64,000 nt of DNA from Hyposmocoma kahamanoa (lineage: Eukaryota; Arthropoda; Insecta; Lepidoptera; Cosmopterigidae), in the NCBI RefSeq assembly GCF_003589595.1, contig NW_020653750.1, forward strand, positions 4,048,828-4,112,827, read 5' to 3'. Below the pieces are notes generated by a model, which was given only the letters and a program-made list of their open reading frames with translations, did no database searches and was not told where the DNA came from. Position 1 is the first letter of the stretch, and every line of letters starts with the position of its first letter. Below are positions 32,380 through 45,400 of this stretch, in pieces. A program made the translations under genes and the position numbers.

Positions 32380-33924
32380 CACACATCAAAAGTGTCTAGG
32401 GATCAAGTACGTTTAAGAGTATTGCTGCAATTAGGGTTAATTATATTAACTTTTTTGTATCGCTATTGATACTTTTTAGTGAGTTTTAACATTTAAATAA
32501 GGAATATTGTTTAAAATTCGATAATAAGAAGAAAATCGATTATCAATGTGGTTTGTATAAAAATGAGTTATAGCGTTTTGACAAAATCATTACAATATCT
32601 GCATCGGAACCTAAACAATTTACATTATTATGGAGAGACGACATCATTTAACCCGAGAAGTGATGATGCGAGCCGTCGGAATGTTGGAAGCTGGTTCCAG
32701 GCAACGTGCTGTGGCTTTCACTCTTAACACTACACAGAGCGTCATAAGTCGCCTCTGGACGCGCTATCGCATGACGGGCAGCGTGGCCGAGCGACATGGA
32801 GGACGATCTCGCATCACGACTCGCAGACAGGACCGGTATATCCAAAATACTGTTCGACGGAATCGCACCATGACCGCCATGATGTTGGTTACGAGGCTCC
32901 ACAGCTCCTCAGGCTTGCTAATAAGCGATCAAACAATCCGAAATCGTTTACGTGAAGTGGGTCTGCGATCCCGAAGGCCGCTCAGAGTTCCACCTATTGC
33001 ACCCTGCAATCGCAGGACCCGTTTACGATGGGCTCGCGAACACAGAAACTGGGAGGAAGAAGACTGGCGCTATGTGTGTTTTTCGGATGAATCCCGCTTC
33101 GGTATGAGACCGGATACAAGACGTACTCGAGTTTGGAGAACATCTGGACGTCATGAACGTTTGAGATATTGTCAGGAAGTTCATCCATATGGTGGGGGAA
33201 ACAATAATGATATGGGCCGGTATTTGGATCGGCGGAAGAACCGATCTCATTTGGATCAGGGGTAACCTCAATGCTCAAGTTTACGCAGAGAGGATTGTTT
33301 CAGATGTTATCATCCCTTTGCGAGGCCAGTTGGGTGATTCATTTCAACTAATGCATGACAACGCACGTCCACACACGGCTAGAGTCGTAACACGCATTCT
33401 TGCCGAAGCTCGTATCAACGTTCTGCCGTGGCCTGCTCAATCGCCAGACCTCAATCCAATTGAGCACGCATGGGATATGCTTCAAAGAAGAGCTGTGCCG
33501 AGTATGCATACCGTACATACTCTACAACAATATTTTGACTTGTTACAAAACACATGGGCGGCCATTCCTCAAAGTGATTTTGATGAACTCATCTTAAGCA
33601 TGCCAAATCGCTGTAATTGTGTGATTCGTGTTAATGGTGGAAATACAGATTATTAATTTTCTTATGTTTACAATAAAAATGAGCAAAATCATCATTTTCG
33701 CCATTTTTTTGTCATTTAATTGACGCCGTTAATTTGAGTTTTTTTCCACAATTTGCAAAAACATCAATTTTAGTTTAGTTTAATTAAATATCGGGGTAAG
33801 CGGTTAAATAAAACATAAGCATTAAAGTAAGAAGTCGTCCTGGAAGACTGGATTTGGTAAATATTGCTTAAATAATTTTTATTTCAAAAATATTCACTTG
33901 ATCCCTAGACACTTTTGATGTGTG
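32380..33924 (+). mobile_element. Tc1-type transposon, complete ends
   Basis: A 1,545-bp element with 29-bp perfect terminal inverted repeats (32380-32408 and 33896-33924, starting CACACATCAAAAGTGTCTAG) and TA outside each end. It contains one transposase with a single frameshift. It abuts the 5' side of the non-LTR element that ends near 32345. Confidence 0.93.
32630..33656 (+). pseudogene. Tc1-family transposase (DD34E) with one frameshift
   Basis: The first frame (32630 onward) has the helix-turn-helix DNA-binding half (TREVMMRAVGMLEAGSRQRA, VISRLWTRYR), a GRSR basic link and the first catalytic Asp in CFSDESRFG. Around 33193-33205, inside a GGTGGGGGAAACAATAATG stretch, the coding continues in another frame with TIMIWAGIW. 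That frame carries the second Asp in MHDNARPHTARV and the third acid in SPDLNPIEHAWD; 34 residues separate them, giving DD34E. The span is 1,027 nt, one more than a multiple of three, so one extra base in the G-run fits. Without a frameshift the protein would be about 341 residues, normal for Tc1. Confidence 0.9.
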
Positions 33925-35209
33925 TATTATTAATTAGGACTGACTAATTCACTGCATTTTATATTGTATTAGGATTTAAGCTACATAGTTAGGTACTGTG
34001 GTTCTCAAGATTTAAAAATGGTGCCGCCGGAATAAGATCCCAGCGTGTACAGTAAAACGTCCAAGTACCTTTAAACAAGCGCAACGACTGAGTCTAATTT
34101 TTGCGACCAAATCGAAATTGTGTGCCAGGATTTGAGTGCATTTAAATCTAAGTCAGATACTGTGTTTCTTTAGATTGAAGCATGATAATGGCACCGAAAC
34201 AAGCCTATTCCAGCGTGGTAACTTAAACATAAATATAAATTTAAAATAGCGTTTGAAGTAAATCTATTTTTTGAGACTAAAACTCTCATTGCTTGTTACC
34301 TAACCAGACAAGTTTTAAAAATTCGTTTAAAATGTACGCAATGGCGCTAAAATAAGACGTAAAAACAAAGCAAAATAGTAGAAAAACTATTTTATTTTAA
34401 CTAATTATTATTTAGTCTTAATGGTCAGGACATAAAGCACTGCACCATTGACTTACAATTTATTTGTAAGTCAATGCACTGCACACAAAAACGTCAGTAC
34501 TTGTCTTGCCGTAGTGCATAAATTGATTCAATATAAAATGTTCAATGTATGTAAATCATTGAATTTTGTCAGTAGGTTGTTGATACTTCCCCATGGAAAA
34601 GAGGTAAGCGGCAACTACACAGAAAGCACTTGGAAATGCACTGTAAAGCCCGTAGAGTTTTTGAGATCCATATAGCGAAACGGTGTGCCCCGTACTAACA
34701 TATACTAATATTTAATTTTACGGTAAACGCTGTTATTGTCTGAAAATGTTAACACTAATTAGCTGGAAAGAGCACGCTTAACAAATTCGTATGGGACTAG
34801 AGCTTACGCTCTACGAAGACACTCTATCTCCAGTAGTTGCGGTCGGCTTATAGCAGCTATACTCAACCTTTTTCCTTCGGACCATAAGTATGTACATGTT
34901 TGCCATGTTACATACTACGGGCCGTAACATTTTTTAGGTACCTAACGTACGTAACGTAATGGAAGCGATTTTTTATAAATTAATTTAGAATTATTGTTAT
35001 TAAAACTGAATTAGTTACGATATGTAAGCTGCGGGAATTCCCGAGACTGCGCAAAAATTCGCCAATAAGCGCGCGACCAATTTTTTGGCTCGTATCTAGT
35101 TTGTACCTTTACAAAATTGAAATAAAGTTCATTATGCTATAGTTACAAAGATTTATCATTCACTCAAGATACTAATTAACTTAGACACTCAGTTTTAAAA
35201 GACACCTTC

Positions 35210-35405
35210 CTGGTAGGTTAATAGTGTTTCGGGCCGCATATAAAAGCTTGCGACCACTGGTTAAAAATGGCTTTCTATTGGCTATTGTGTCGTTCGTGCT
35301 CAACTACGGTCTCATACTTTGGGGTCATCCAGGAAGAGTGTTCAAGGTTCAGAAGAAGTGTGTTCGTTCTGAAGCGCGTGGTTTGACGATAACTGCGAAA
35401 CAAAA
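35210..35405 (+). pseudogene. Non-LTR reverse transcriptase C-terminal scrap
   Basis: The + strand reads AAYKSLRPLV, LNYGLILWGHPGRVFKVQKK and CVR. The YG.ILWG...VFK.QKK.VR pattern is the region after the reverse transcriptase domain in jockey-like elements. Both ends are missing. Confidence 0.7.
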
Positions 35406-37191
35406 CTAAAACTAAAGTTATAAATATTACATACTATATAATACTCGCTAAGTAATTTCAAAAAATAACAGCTACAACATGTGTAAGTATAATGATTCTC
35501 AATAATTTACCACACGAAATTAAGCTATTTTATGGACCTATTTTTAAAACACTATTGACAAAATTACTTTCGACACATGGCCTTTACTAATAGGTATTTT
35601 TAGCAATATTTTTTTTTAATTTACAAATGAAATAAAAAAAATCAAATTTAATTTAGCTTAAGATCTGTATAACTAAGGTATGAATCCTGGAAAATAAAAG
35701 TATATAAACATAATGCTATTAAACGCGGTACATACATACCATATATTAATCAAAATTATATTCAACGATATGTCATGCGAAGTAGTTAGGTACAGTCAAC
35801 AGTACATCAATCAGTGCACATTTGTTCAAAATCGCGACCAGTGCAGTGCAACGAAAGGAACAAGATCTGTCAATGTGGAGCTTGACGTGCTGCCGTCTGT
35901 ACATTCAGCAGTGATGCCGCAGGCGTCTGCATACGCAACCGCAGCTGAGGATTATCCGCATATCTTTATCTGTTTTCGCCTCCAACATTCGACTAAATCG
36001 ACGCAGTTTTTGCGGGTACGGATGTTATGCAGATCACGAAAACTACTCAAAGCGCGTGCCGAATACTGGTGCCAATTAGCCAATCAATCCCTGATTGAGA
36101 ATTCGACAGCGTGTAGGTAACGACCTCTCTGTTTTCTCCTGTTCCTACCAAACAAAAATTCTTGAGTTAACATTTACCTATAAACTTTTTCATTCAAGAT
36201 TGTCCAGCTCTATTCGCGTAAAGGACGGCCCACGACATATTTAAATTTTTTTAAGTATTATAATTAAGGTTATTGAAAGTCGATGTTTTACTATCACGAT
36301 ACCTATACAATTTTTTTTCGTGAAATTATATCTATGAAAGATAGAAAACATAGAAATGTTATGTTATAAAATTGTTATCTTTTAAATAAATTAATAATAA
36401 TTCAATGATGACCAGACCCAGAATGATCCACATTTATACTGAAAAAAAAAAATTATCTCACACATACACATCTGTATATTTCAGCGATGAAAAATTCGCA
36501 TCCGCGTCCACATCTGCAGTTGTTGTCATAACCGCATGCGCGGCATCCCTGCCATAAGTTTCTTTAAAGCGAATATCGTGCTCTACATTTATATTACCTG
36601 TCGATTTTATATAATAAAACAGTTTATAAAAATCAAAAATTTATTTTGTAATCTCAATGTTCTCTTAATAAATTAAGTTTTCGTACAAAAGTTTACATCT
36701 AAAGGAAGTCTGCCCGTCAGTGAGCGTATTTATCAAAAGAAACAAAACGCTATTGTAAAAAACTACCCAATTGAGTGTCATGACTGGTTAGTGTCTTAAC
36801 AACGCCGTCGAGATTATTCGTCGATTAATGACAATAAAAAAAATAGTAAATCGTTCACTTCATAATACTTTTAACTAAATTCGAGCCACGTTGAAAAAAT
36901 TCAATATGATTACAATAAAGACGTAAAAAGAGAAAATGTTCCTTGTAACCTTAGCATAAGATACAAGAAAACGAAGCGAAATGGTAAATGTAATCGTGAG
37001 ATATTATTTGCTTTTACACAAAATGTTGAATCTCAAAATATAAACGATGTACAAGCATTTACAGAAGAAATACTTTATCTGTGATTTTTAGTATTTTCGT
37101 ACGTACGATGTTTTATAAGCAATAACAAAATAATAAGTTAGTTATGTATCGAAATGAAAGTAAAACTGACTTTCACCTCATCGCTTAAAAT

Positions 37192-37784
37192 CTGTCTTTT
37201 TTTGGAGACGGAGTAAAATGACAGTTCATTGCGCAAGTGTTGTTCGCTTGAAAGTGGCTAGAGATTGCAGTCGATAAATATTATATTGACTATCGACTGA
37301 ATGTTGGTTATGTTTATGAAATAAACAGCCGACCTTGTTTCATTTGAATCATCCTCGACATTATTCATTCAATTGCTCAGCACAAATTCAAGTGAATTGT
37401 CAATTTTTGTAAGTTCATACATACATACACTGTATTTAGAACTATGTTATGAAAAATACAAAGAGGAGACAAATTAAAAAGTTTTTCATTTTAATTTAAT
37501 ATAGACAATCAATAAAGGTTATTCTTACTAAAATGTATATGAATAAAATTTGATCTCGATACTAGTAAGTAAACTGTCAAAATAAGAATAAAGAAGGCAA
37601 TAACGCAATAAGAAATCATTAGAACGTCACTCGTAACATTCACAATTCAGTCATTTAAGCAAAATTTTATCTTCTTCCACAATCTATCGATAAAACTATT
37701 GACAACAACTACATAACTATTTAAAATTTTATGAAAACTGGCAACCCTACAAATGTCATTTTACTCCGTCTTCAAAAAAGACAG
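37192..37784. mobile_element. MITE with 31-bp inverted termini
   Basis: The left end CTGTCTTTTTTTGGAGACGG continues with AGTAAAATGACA; the right end is the inverted copy with small differences (TTCAAAAAAGACAG). The element is 593 bp and AT-rich with no coding capacity. Further copies were not found in the window. Confidence 0.7.
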
Positions 37785-40273
37785 ACTGTAGGAATTATTC
37801 ATGAAACTTAATATTGTTACTAGCTAGAATTTCATCACGTGTATTTTTATTGTATAGAAGCTAAGATTGCTTTTTCATCACATGTAACAATAGTATGAGC
37901 ACCTAAATAAGCAAAATTAACGCAACTTACATCCCTAACTACAAAAATACATATACAATGTGTTGATTTACATTCTCACCATTTTACAGAGGTTCTATAT
38001 CCGAAACTGAACCCAAATCACTAAAAAAATAAATTTAAAAAATTTACTAAATTCTTATTTTTATTTAATTGCGGTAACCAAGCTTGATCCAAGGTCATGA
38101 CTTGCACTGCACGTGCCACAGGTACCGGCAACCATTTGAACAATGACCTATGCACAGTAGGCTTGTATAGTTCATGAACTACGAACTTTAGGAATATATT
38201 CCCAACACTGACCGACATGAACTCTTTCGTCTTGCACGGTTTTAATAGTTCATAGTTCTTTTTAGTTCAGTACGAACTAGGACTGTCTGCGTTGATAGTT
38301 CACCTGTCTTTTATACAGTAAGAACGGTGCGAGCGGGACAAACAGCGATCTTTCACTACTTTTAGTACAAGTTTGAGTGGGATGCACGATTGAACGTTCC
38401 CAGCTCGTTCGAAGTCTCTAATACGTATCTACATTATGTATATATACAAGCTTGCAAAAAAGTAATATTTTTTGGTAGGTATCTGTATGTATAATATCAA
38501 TCTACGTGTACGAGTATATGAAATAGTTGTACCTAAATATTCATTTTTAAACACACCATTCTAACAAAAAATCTTATTTTGAAAAAAAAAAGGATATTTA
38601 GATAGAATGACAGTCTTTAAACCTGTAAAATATGAAGGAAAATCAAATAGTACCGATTCCATACAAATTGTATTTTTAATTATTTAGTACAGTGTAGTTA
38701 TTGACCTCATAACAGTTGAAGTCCGCAGTAGTTCATGTGAATAAAATTACTAGTTTGGAGCGTTCGTTTAATGTCCGAGTAAGGACAAGACGAACTAACT
38801 AAGTAACGAGATGAACTAATTGAACTAGAAGACCGACCTAGTTCAGTTGACTGATTGAACTAACTAGAATCGCTCCCGTTAAGGACCGATCCGGCACGAG
38901 TCTAAGCGTAGTATGCGCAGAAAATATGCATTTTAGATCTATATGGAGGCAGAGTACGTGGGGAGTATCGTATCGAGCGCGTGATTGATAGATCAGTCCA
39001 CCTTCGCGCATACGTTCTAGTTTCTCACGAAATGCAACGTGGTTTGTGTGTGATGTAAACAAAAGTTAGTGCAAAAAAAACCAGTACTTTATGCATTACC
39101 ATAAAGGGCGTTTTTATGGCATGATGTGAAACGTTTAGTTTACGCAGATTACGAGTGTCGAAGATTTGCGCGTAAAAATCGTCTCTGGTTTCTTTCTGCT
39201 TTTTCTGTTGTGGAGAATGTGCTAAGTTGAAACGAAACTCTGCATATCTGTGGCTGGCTCCGGTGCGGAGCCTGCCACCAGCTGTGGAGCTAGATACTTC
39301 TAGCACTACTTTCATGTAACCTAAAGTTGGTAAGTAGGTACCAAACCTAAGTTACAAAAATCTTTTTTCAGTCAACTTTTCTAACTCATGTAAATAATTA
39401 GTAAATTATAAAAATACTAATACATAAACACGATTTAAAAAATAAGTAAATAAGCGATCGCGACAGATTCCGTATCGCTCGGTGAAGCGAGTGGCACTGT
39501 CCTCTGCGGTGAGTACACTTGCGGGACAATTTTACAAAACTTTACTAGATACAAATAGCCAGAATATTGAGTAGAATATTTTTAGATGATTTAGCATTAT
39601 TTCTATTATTAATTTCTTAAATATAGCGAGAATGCAAATCAGCACCCTGTATAGAAATCAATTTTACACCTACATTAAAGCTGACGATGTCAAAATTGCG
39701 CGAATATTCGAGAACATCAAATAACTTTGTTAATATAAATAACGGTTGAATCAGTGCTCTAAGCTTCCTGGATATGTGGATTCGTATATGAGTACATGGT
39801 AAAAATGGCATACGTTCTAAAATTCGATATAAATACAATTCCGATTGTTGTTCCCGTTGCTCACAATCAAATAAGTATTGCTGGACACTTTTATGTGAAA
39901 TGAAATTATCTACCTACATACGATCAGCGGCTGAAAAGTAATCTATTTTGACTATTTCCAAATTAAAAAGAATATTCGCCACTATTGTGACGGATTCGCT
40001 GTTAGTTCTTTTCAAAATTAGCGACCTTTGTGTATTACGTTTCGTTTCGTATCGTACATGTTGAAAGAAGAAAAATATTTAAAAATCAGTAACTACTTTT
40101 TTAAACAGATACTTCTGCGTTATACGCAACAAGCAAATATACGCGATTTAAATCCGGAAAAATACTTTCATTTCCTATGTGTAACAATCGCGAAAACCTA
40201 AGAACTCGACAAATACTTCTCTTTTCCTTTCTAACAAATACAATAAGTGCATTTCACTCACAGGCAACAAGTG

Positions 40274-40743
40274 TATAACCAGAAATAGAGACGAAATAAG
40301 GTCCATATATTCCTGGTAACACATTAGCGATACAGCTCTTATAAATGTCAACTCTCGTTTGCACTGAAACATAGGCCAACTACTGACCTGTGTGTACGTC
40401 TCCATATACTCCAAAAAATATTCTGTATTTATTATAAATTTAATATCTCTAACAATGCCGTGCTGTTCTATTTGGTGGTGTGGGAAAAACACAAAACATT
40501 TAATTTCAAAACAAACTGAATCACATTTCATCGGTAATTAAATATTAAATATGTAATTTTGCAATTTTCGTCCATTATAGCAAAGCTCAAGTTAACTGGT
40601 CGATTTGAAGTGAAACAGTTGACGACACCCGTCAATTGTTTCGAACTCGGGCTAGCCAATCGAAGCGCAGTTGTCACAGTAATGATATGGCCGAATAGTT
40701 TTCAAACAAATTAAATGACATTTCGTCTCCATTTCTGGTTATA
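40274..40743. mobile_element. MITE with 24-bp inverted termini
   Basis: The left end TATAACCAGAAATAGAGACG is mirrored on the right by CGTCTCCATTTCTGGTTATA (one mismatch). The unit is about 470 bp with no transposase. The 118-codon frame on the - strand across it has no domain. Confidence 0.7.
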
Positions 40744-42412
40744 TACTCGATGCTTACAGGGTTATTGAACTGAAGAAAAGTAGCCGTAGATGTCTTTTAT
40801 TTCATACATAAGTAGATTACTTCTCAGCCACCTCTTGTAGATACTTGCGTAAAACACATAACAAAGACAAGTTCATATGAAATACTAATATAACGTATGT
40901 AATTAATTACAAAATCACTTATCACAACTTATCGGAATAAGACATAAAGGCTCATACAATATTCATAGAATAGTTTTGAAATCACAACTCCGTTAATTAG
41001 AATGCCCTGGTATTTAGTGTATAATACTTAAGACACAACATCTATGAACAAAAACCAGGTCTAGATTTACCATTGCCATAGTGTGACTAAACCACTTTAA
41101 CAAACATTTTGTTCATTGCAATTACAAAATGTGTTATGTTTAAGTGATTTTCGTCCACCATTATAAAAAGTGCACCTTAATTTATGTTCACGAGATGAAA
41201 TGGTATAAATATCACAGTGGAATGATATTTACAATTTCAAAATCATTATGTACACATCCAGTGGTAAATTTTATCCAAATAATCAAAATATCGGCACTAT
41301 GGACAAAAACCTTATAGTAATTAATTTAGGGTGCACTTAAAATGTATAATTGAAAACAATTGAAAGTCCGTCATTCTGACGTTTGATATTTGATAGCTAT
41401 ACAAAATAAATCAGTTTACTTTTTAATTCTCTGTATCTCGACATAAAATTAATCAAAAATCATGATTGTATGTTTCCCTTCAAATTGTGTACCTAAGTAA
41501 ATAAGGAAATTTAGTACATTGGCAGTGTTTTCTAGTTCCCGTGAAAAACGATGTTTGGTGCCGATTTAAAATAAAGGCATATAGCTATACAACACGTTAC
41601 ACCCCACGCAACACACGCAAATAAATATCGCATAAATATTTTTTCCGGTATTCGGGAAAAATATATCCCGTATTCCGTATCTTCTCACTTAAAAATCCCA
41701 TCAATCAGTTAATTTTAAATAGTGTTAGATGAATCAATGTTTTCAAAAATATAGTTAAATAACAAAAATGTACAAACGATGATATGTTCTCATTACTTAT
41801 CATTATATACTTATGAACAAATTCTCCAGTTGTAGAACCTTAGTTATAATTAAATAGAAATAAACTTTACTGGTTTAGCTTATAATTTCTAACAAGATAT
41901 TACCAAAAAAACATTGAAAAATTGGGAATGGAACATAAGATATATTTAATAAATATTTACAAACTTATAAAAATTGACATTGGCAAATACTTTTTATACC
42001 TGTGTGTGTAAATTTCAAACTCTGTTGGATATAAGAACACCATTGTTTGCTATGCATTCTTCGTTAAACTATATGATGTATAAAATTGTTCGCACGCACT
42101 TTTAATGGATAATTGTAAAAAACCTAATCAATATTATATCTACAGAATTTTTACAACAATTTAAATATGTTAGGCAAGTGTGTTCCATCTTTCTTTATAT
42201 TGTAAATCCATAATCGTCATACCCTGTCGTCCAGATTAAGTAGATAGAGAAGTGTACTGTAACTTCGTTTCAAATTGAACTAAAATACTGAATTATCTTT
42301 GTCTAACGTTTGTTGGCCTGTATAACTATGCCAGTGGTTAAAGTACCTGACCAGTATACACCATGCTATCGTTATAGAGAACACACTTGCCCTGGTCGGG
42401 CTAACCGTACTG

Positions 42413-45400
42413 TCACGAATGCTGCGCCAGGAGTGCGTCTAGTTGCGTTTGCGCATCGGAAGAGGCCTGTGCGGCTTGGAGAGACGATACCATATGTTGA
42501 GGAATATTTATTTGGACGGGCACTTGCATGTTTGCGCTTGTAGGCATCTGTAACAAAATAAAAAGATACAATTTTAAACGACTTCAAAAAGGGAGGTTGT
42601 TCTAATTTTTTTTTTAATTTATGTTTCGGGATTACTCCGGATATATATATGTGAACTGACTTTTCGGTAACTGATTCCAACAAAACTTGGCAAATAGATG
42701 TAATTCTACGAACTGTTGAGGTCGGTTTTTTTTTTATATAAAAAAGCAATAATAAAGTGTTTTTAACTGAAGGCAGTCACTGCAAGTTATTACAACATTC
42801 AAATATAACAGTTCACTGTTCAGCAGCGGACCGTTAACTATAATGTCGCCAAAAGCACTCGGTGCCGGTGTCCGCAGGAAAGCTACAAAGGGAGGCTTTG
42901 TAGCCTCTTTACAGAGTCTATCTATAAGGCACCTACGGAAGTGATGGACTACATTTTCAGAATAAACAGATTAATAAGGGCAAACGATGAAGAGTCGTGA
43001 TATAGGTAACACTTCTTACATGTATCGTGATTTCTGGCATAATAGTATTATTAGCGCTCATGGCGGGCTTAATGTCGATATCGGTGGCGGTCACGCCCTG
43101 TGCCTCGTCTCGAGCACGCTTCGTCTCATGCGACCGCGTGTGCTTGCGCAGATGATCCTTGCGGTAGAATCCTGAGAAACAAAAAACAATAATTACAAAG
43201 GTAGTTATAAGACAATGTATGTTGGTATATAATAGCAATAACTTCACTCTTGAGTAGCAGCATAACTCAGAGCAACTTAATTAAGCTAATCTTTTTGGTT
43301 CACCGCAATATTTTGTGAGAGCGTTTTAATCCTATCCTATTGATTTTTTTTAAAAAGGCCTGTTCACACCAGCGCTATACTTGGTGGGATATTCAACACG
43401 ATTAGTATGGAAAAGCCTAAAACCGTTTGTAAAAGCAGTATAGAAACAACTAACACGTAAACGCTACCTTTGCCGCATTCGCCACAGAGCTCGGTTTTAA
43501 CGCCCGAATGTATGACAGTGTGAAGGGTGAGATGTTCTCTTCGCTTGAAGCCCTTGCGGCACACTCCGCAGACATACGGCCGATCGGGGTTGTGACCCAG
43601 CTTATGCCGCTCGAGGTGCTCTTTGCGCTTCAGACTGCAAGAAAAATGCCTTTCACTAACTAATAATATATAATCTGGTATTCGATTATATATTAAAGTA
43701 GTAGCAGTAGGTTAAATTATTAACTGCATACATGGTTTTAGTAGCAGTAGTGCACCTTGTGAAAGAGTTCGTCCAGGGAAGTACTGCCACCTTACCTATT
43801 TCTGCCGCGAAGCAGTAATGCTAGCATTACTGCGTTCTGATTTTAAAGGGCAAGGGTGCTGGTGAAATTACAGACACATGGGACTTGGCAACTTTCCTGT
43901 CAGGGTGACAGACGCGGTGGCAGTGCATTTGAAGCTCTACTAATTACAGTTCAGAGCCAAGGCTGACAGCATTAGAAAACTGAAGGACTTTCCTGGCTCC
44001 GACAGTTTTTACCTTCTCTGGTTGTGGCCTGTGCCAGTATGGAACTTCGTACGCCCGAAAAGGGTACTAACTCAGGTCAGGGAAATTCGCAAACGTGTGG
44101 CCTGTGCCAAAAAAGAACCTATCGTCAATCGCTTCCATACTCTGAAGATTATGAAACTTTTACTTTACTTCCGTCTCATGGCGTATCTTGAAGACAACGA
44201 CCTCCTCAGTGATCGCCAGTATGGATTCCGACGAAGGCGATCCACGGTAGATTTTTTTGTGTATGCTTCCCATTTGTTGAGCGACTCTATGCATAGAAGG
44301 AAAGCGAAGGCCTTGCAGTGAATGTCTTTGGACATTTGTAAAGCCTTTGACAGGGTCTGGCACGCAAGCCTTTTAACAAGCTTCCCTCATACGGATATTC
44401 TTCCGATCAATGGGCGATAGATACGTGTTAGCTTAAATCGAGAAAGGAGACCGCGATCTGATCACAAAAATGTATGCTGGTGTCTGTTAGACATGACAAA
44501 ACATGTTAAACAATTACAAAAGCGATAAAATAAGACATCAGTGACCAACACTTACCCAGCCCCACAAATGCCACAAATAAACCTCCGTTCAATTTTATGT
44601 ACAATCAGATGCATCTCTAGCTGTTCCTTCTCAGGGTATGCCATTTGACATTCAGGGCAACAGAAGATTGGTGTTCCATCGGAAGCCTGTGCTATGACAA
44701 CTTGTCCTGGCTTCGGTCGCGCCGGCTTTGGTGGCTTTTTCTTATATTTTTTCTTCTTTTTGCTCTGAATTTTAACAGAGCCGTCTAAAAATTAAGAACA
44801 TAATATTAAGTTTATGAAATATCACGATGTTTCACTACTACGATATTAAATTATTTATTGTGAAATTACTCAAATAGTTTGTTGTAATTACTCATACAAA
44901 GTTCTAACATTAAGAAAAATTCCTTTGCTTCTGCTGGATTCGAACCAGCTCCTTCAGGTATGGTATGCTGAAGGGTTCGAATGCAGCCGGATCGAAGTAA
45001 TTTTCTTAGCATTCGATCTATGTATTAATAATTAAAAAAACATTTCGATTGTAACGTTTATTTACACTATGAGGGTACACAATAGAGTTACTCTTTACGT
45101 GTTGGTCTGAGTGGACCCATTTCTCACATAATTTTTCATAGTTACCTTCTTCTATGACAGCTTCTGCTATGGGTTCCTTCCTGTCATCATCCATGTCAAT
45201 AGAGGCGACCTCGATCTCGATCTGATCCACCTTCTTGCCTTCAGGGTTGAGCCGCAAGAACTGCTGCAACGACGCTGGTAATGCTTGCGCTTGCTGGAAT
45301 AAAATATACATTTACTTAAGTATCATCTTGATATAGTTAATAACTTCAAACCCTGTCCAGTCAGGGATCAAACTCGCAACCATGAACTTGCTAGTAGCAC

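Larger units (their letters stand above)
33927..42412. other. Spacer between genes B and C
   Basis: The 8.5-kb stretch holds a small hairpin (34450-34479, arms ATTGACTTACAA), a MITE relative (35030-35160), a non-LTR scrap (35210-35405), two MITEs (37192-37784 and 40274-40743), a region dense in GAACTA/TAGTTC words (38160-38880) and the long 3' flank of gene C. A 135-codon frame at 35713-36120 has no recognisable domain or intron context and is not called as a gene. Confidence 0.5.

Noticed and set aside
35713..36120. 135-codon open frame as a gene
   Set aside because: No recognisable domain, no splice context, and codon content looks random; it lies in repeat-rich spacer.
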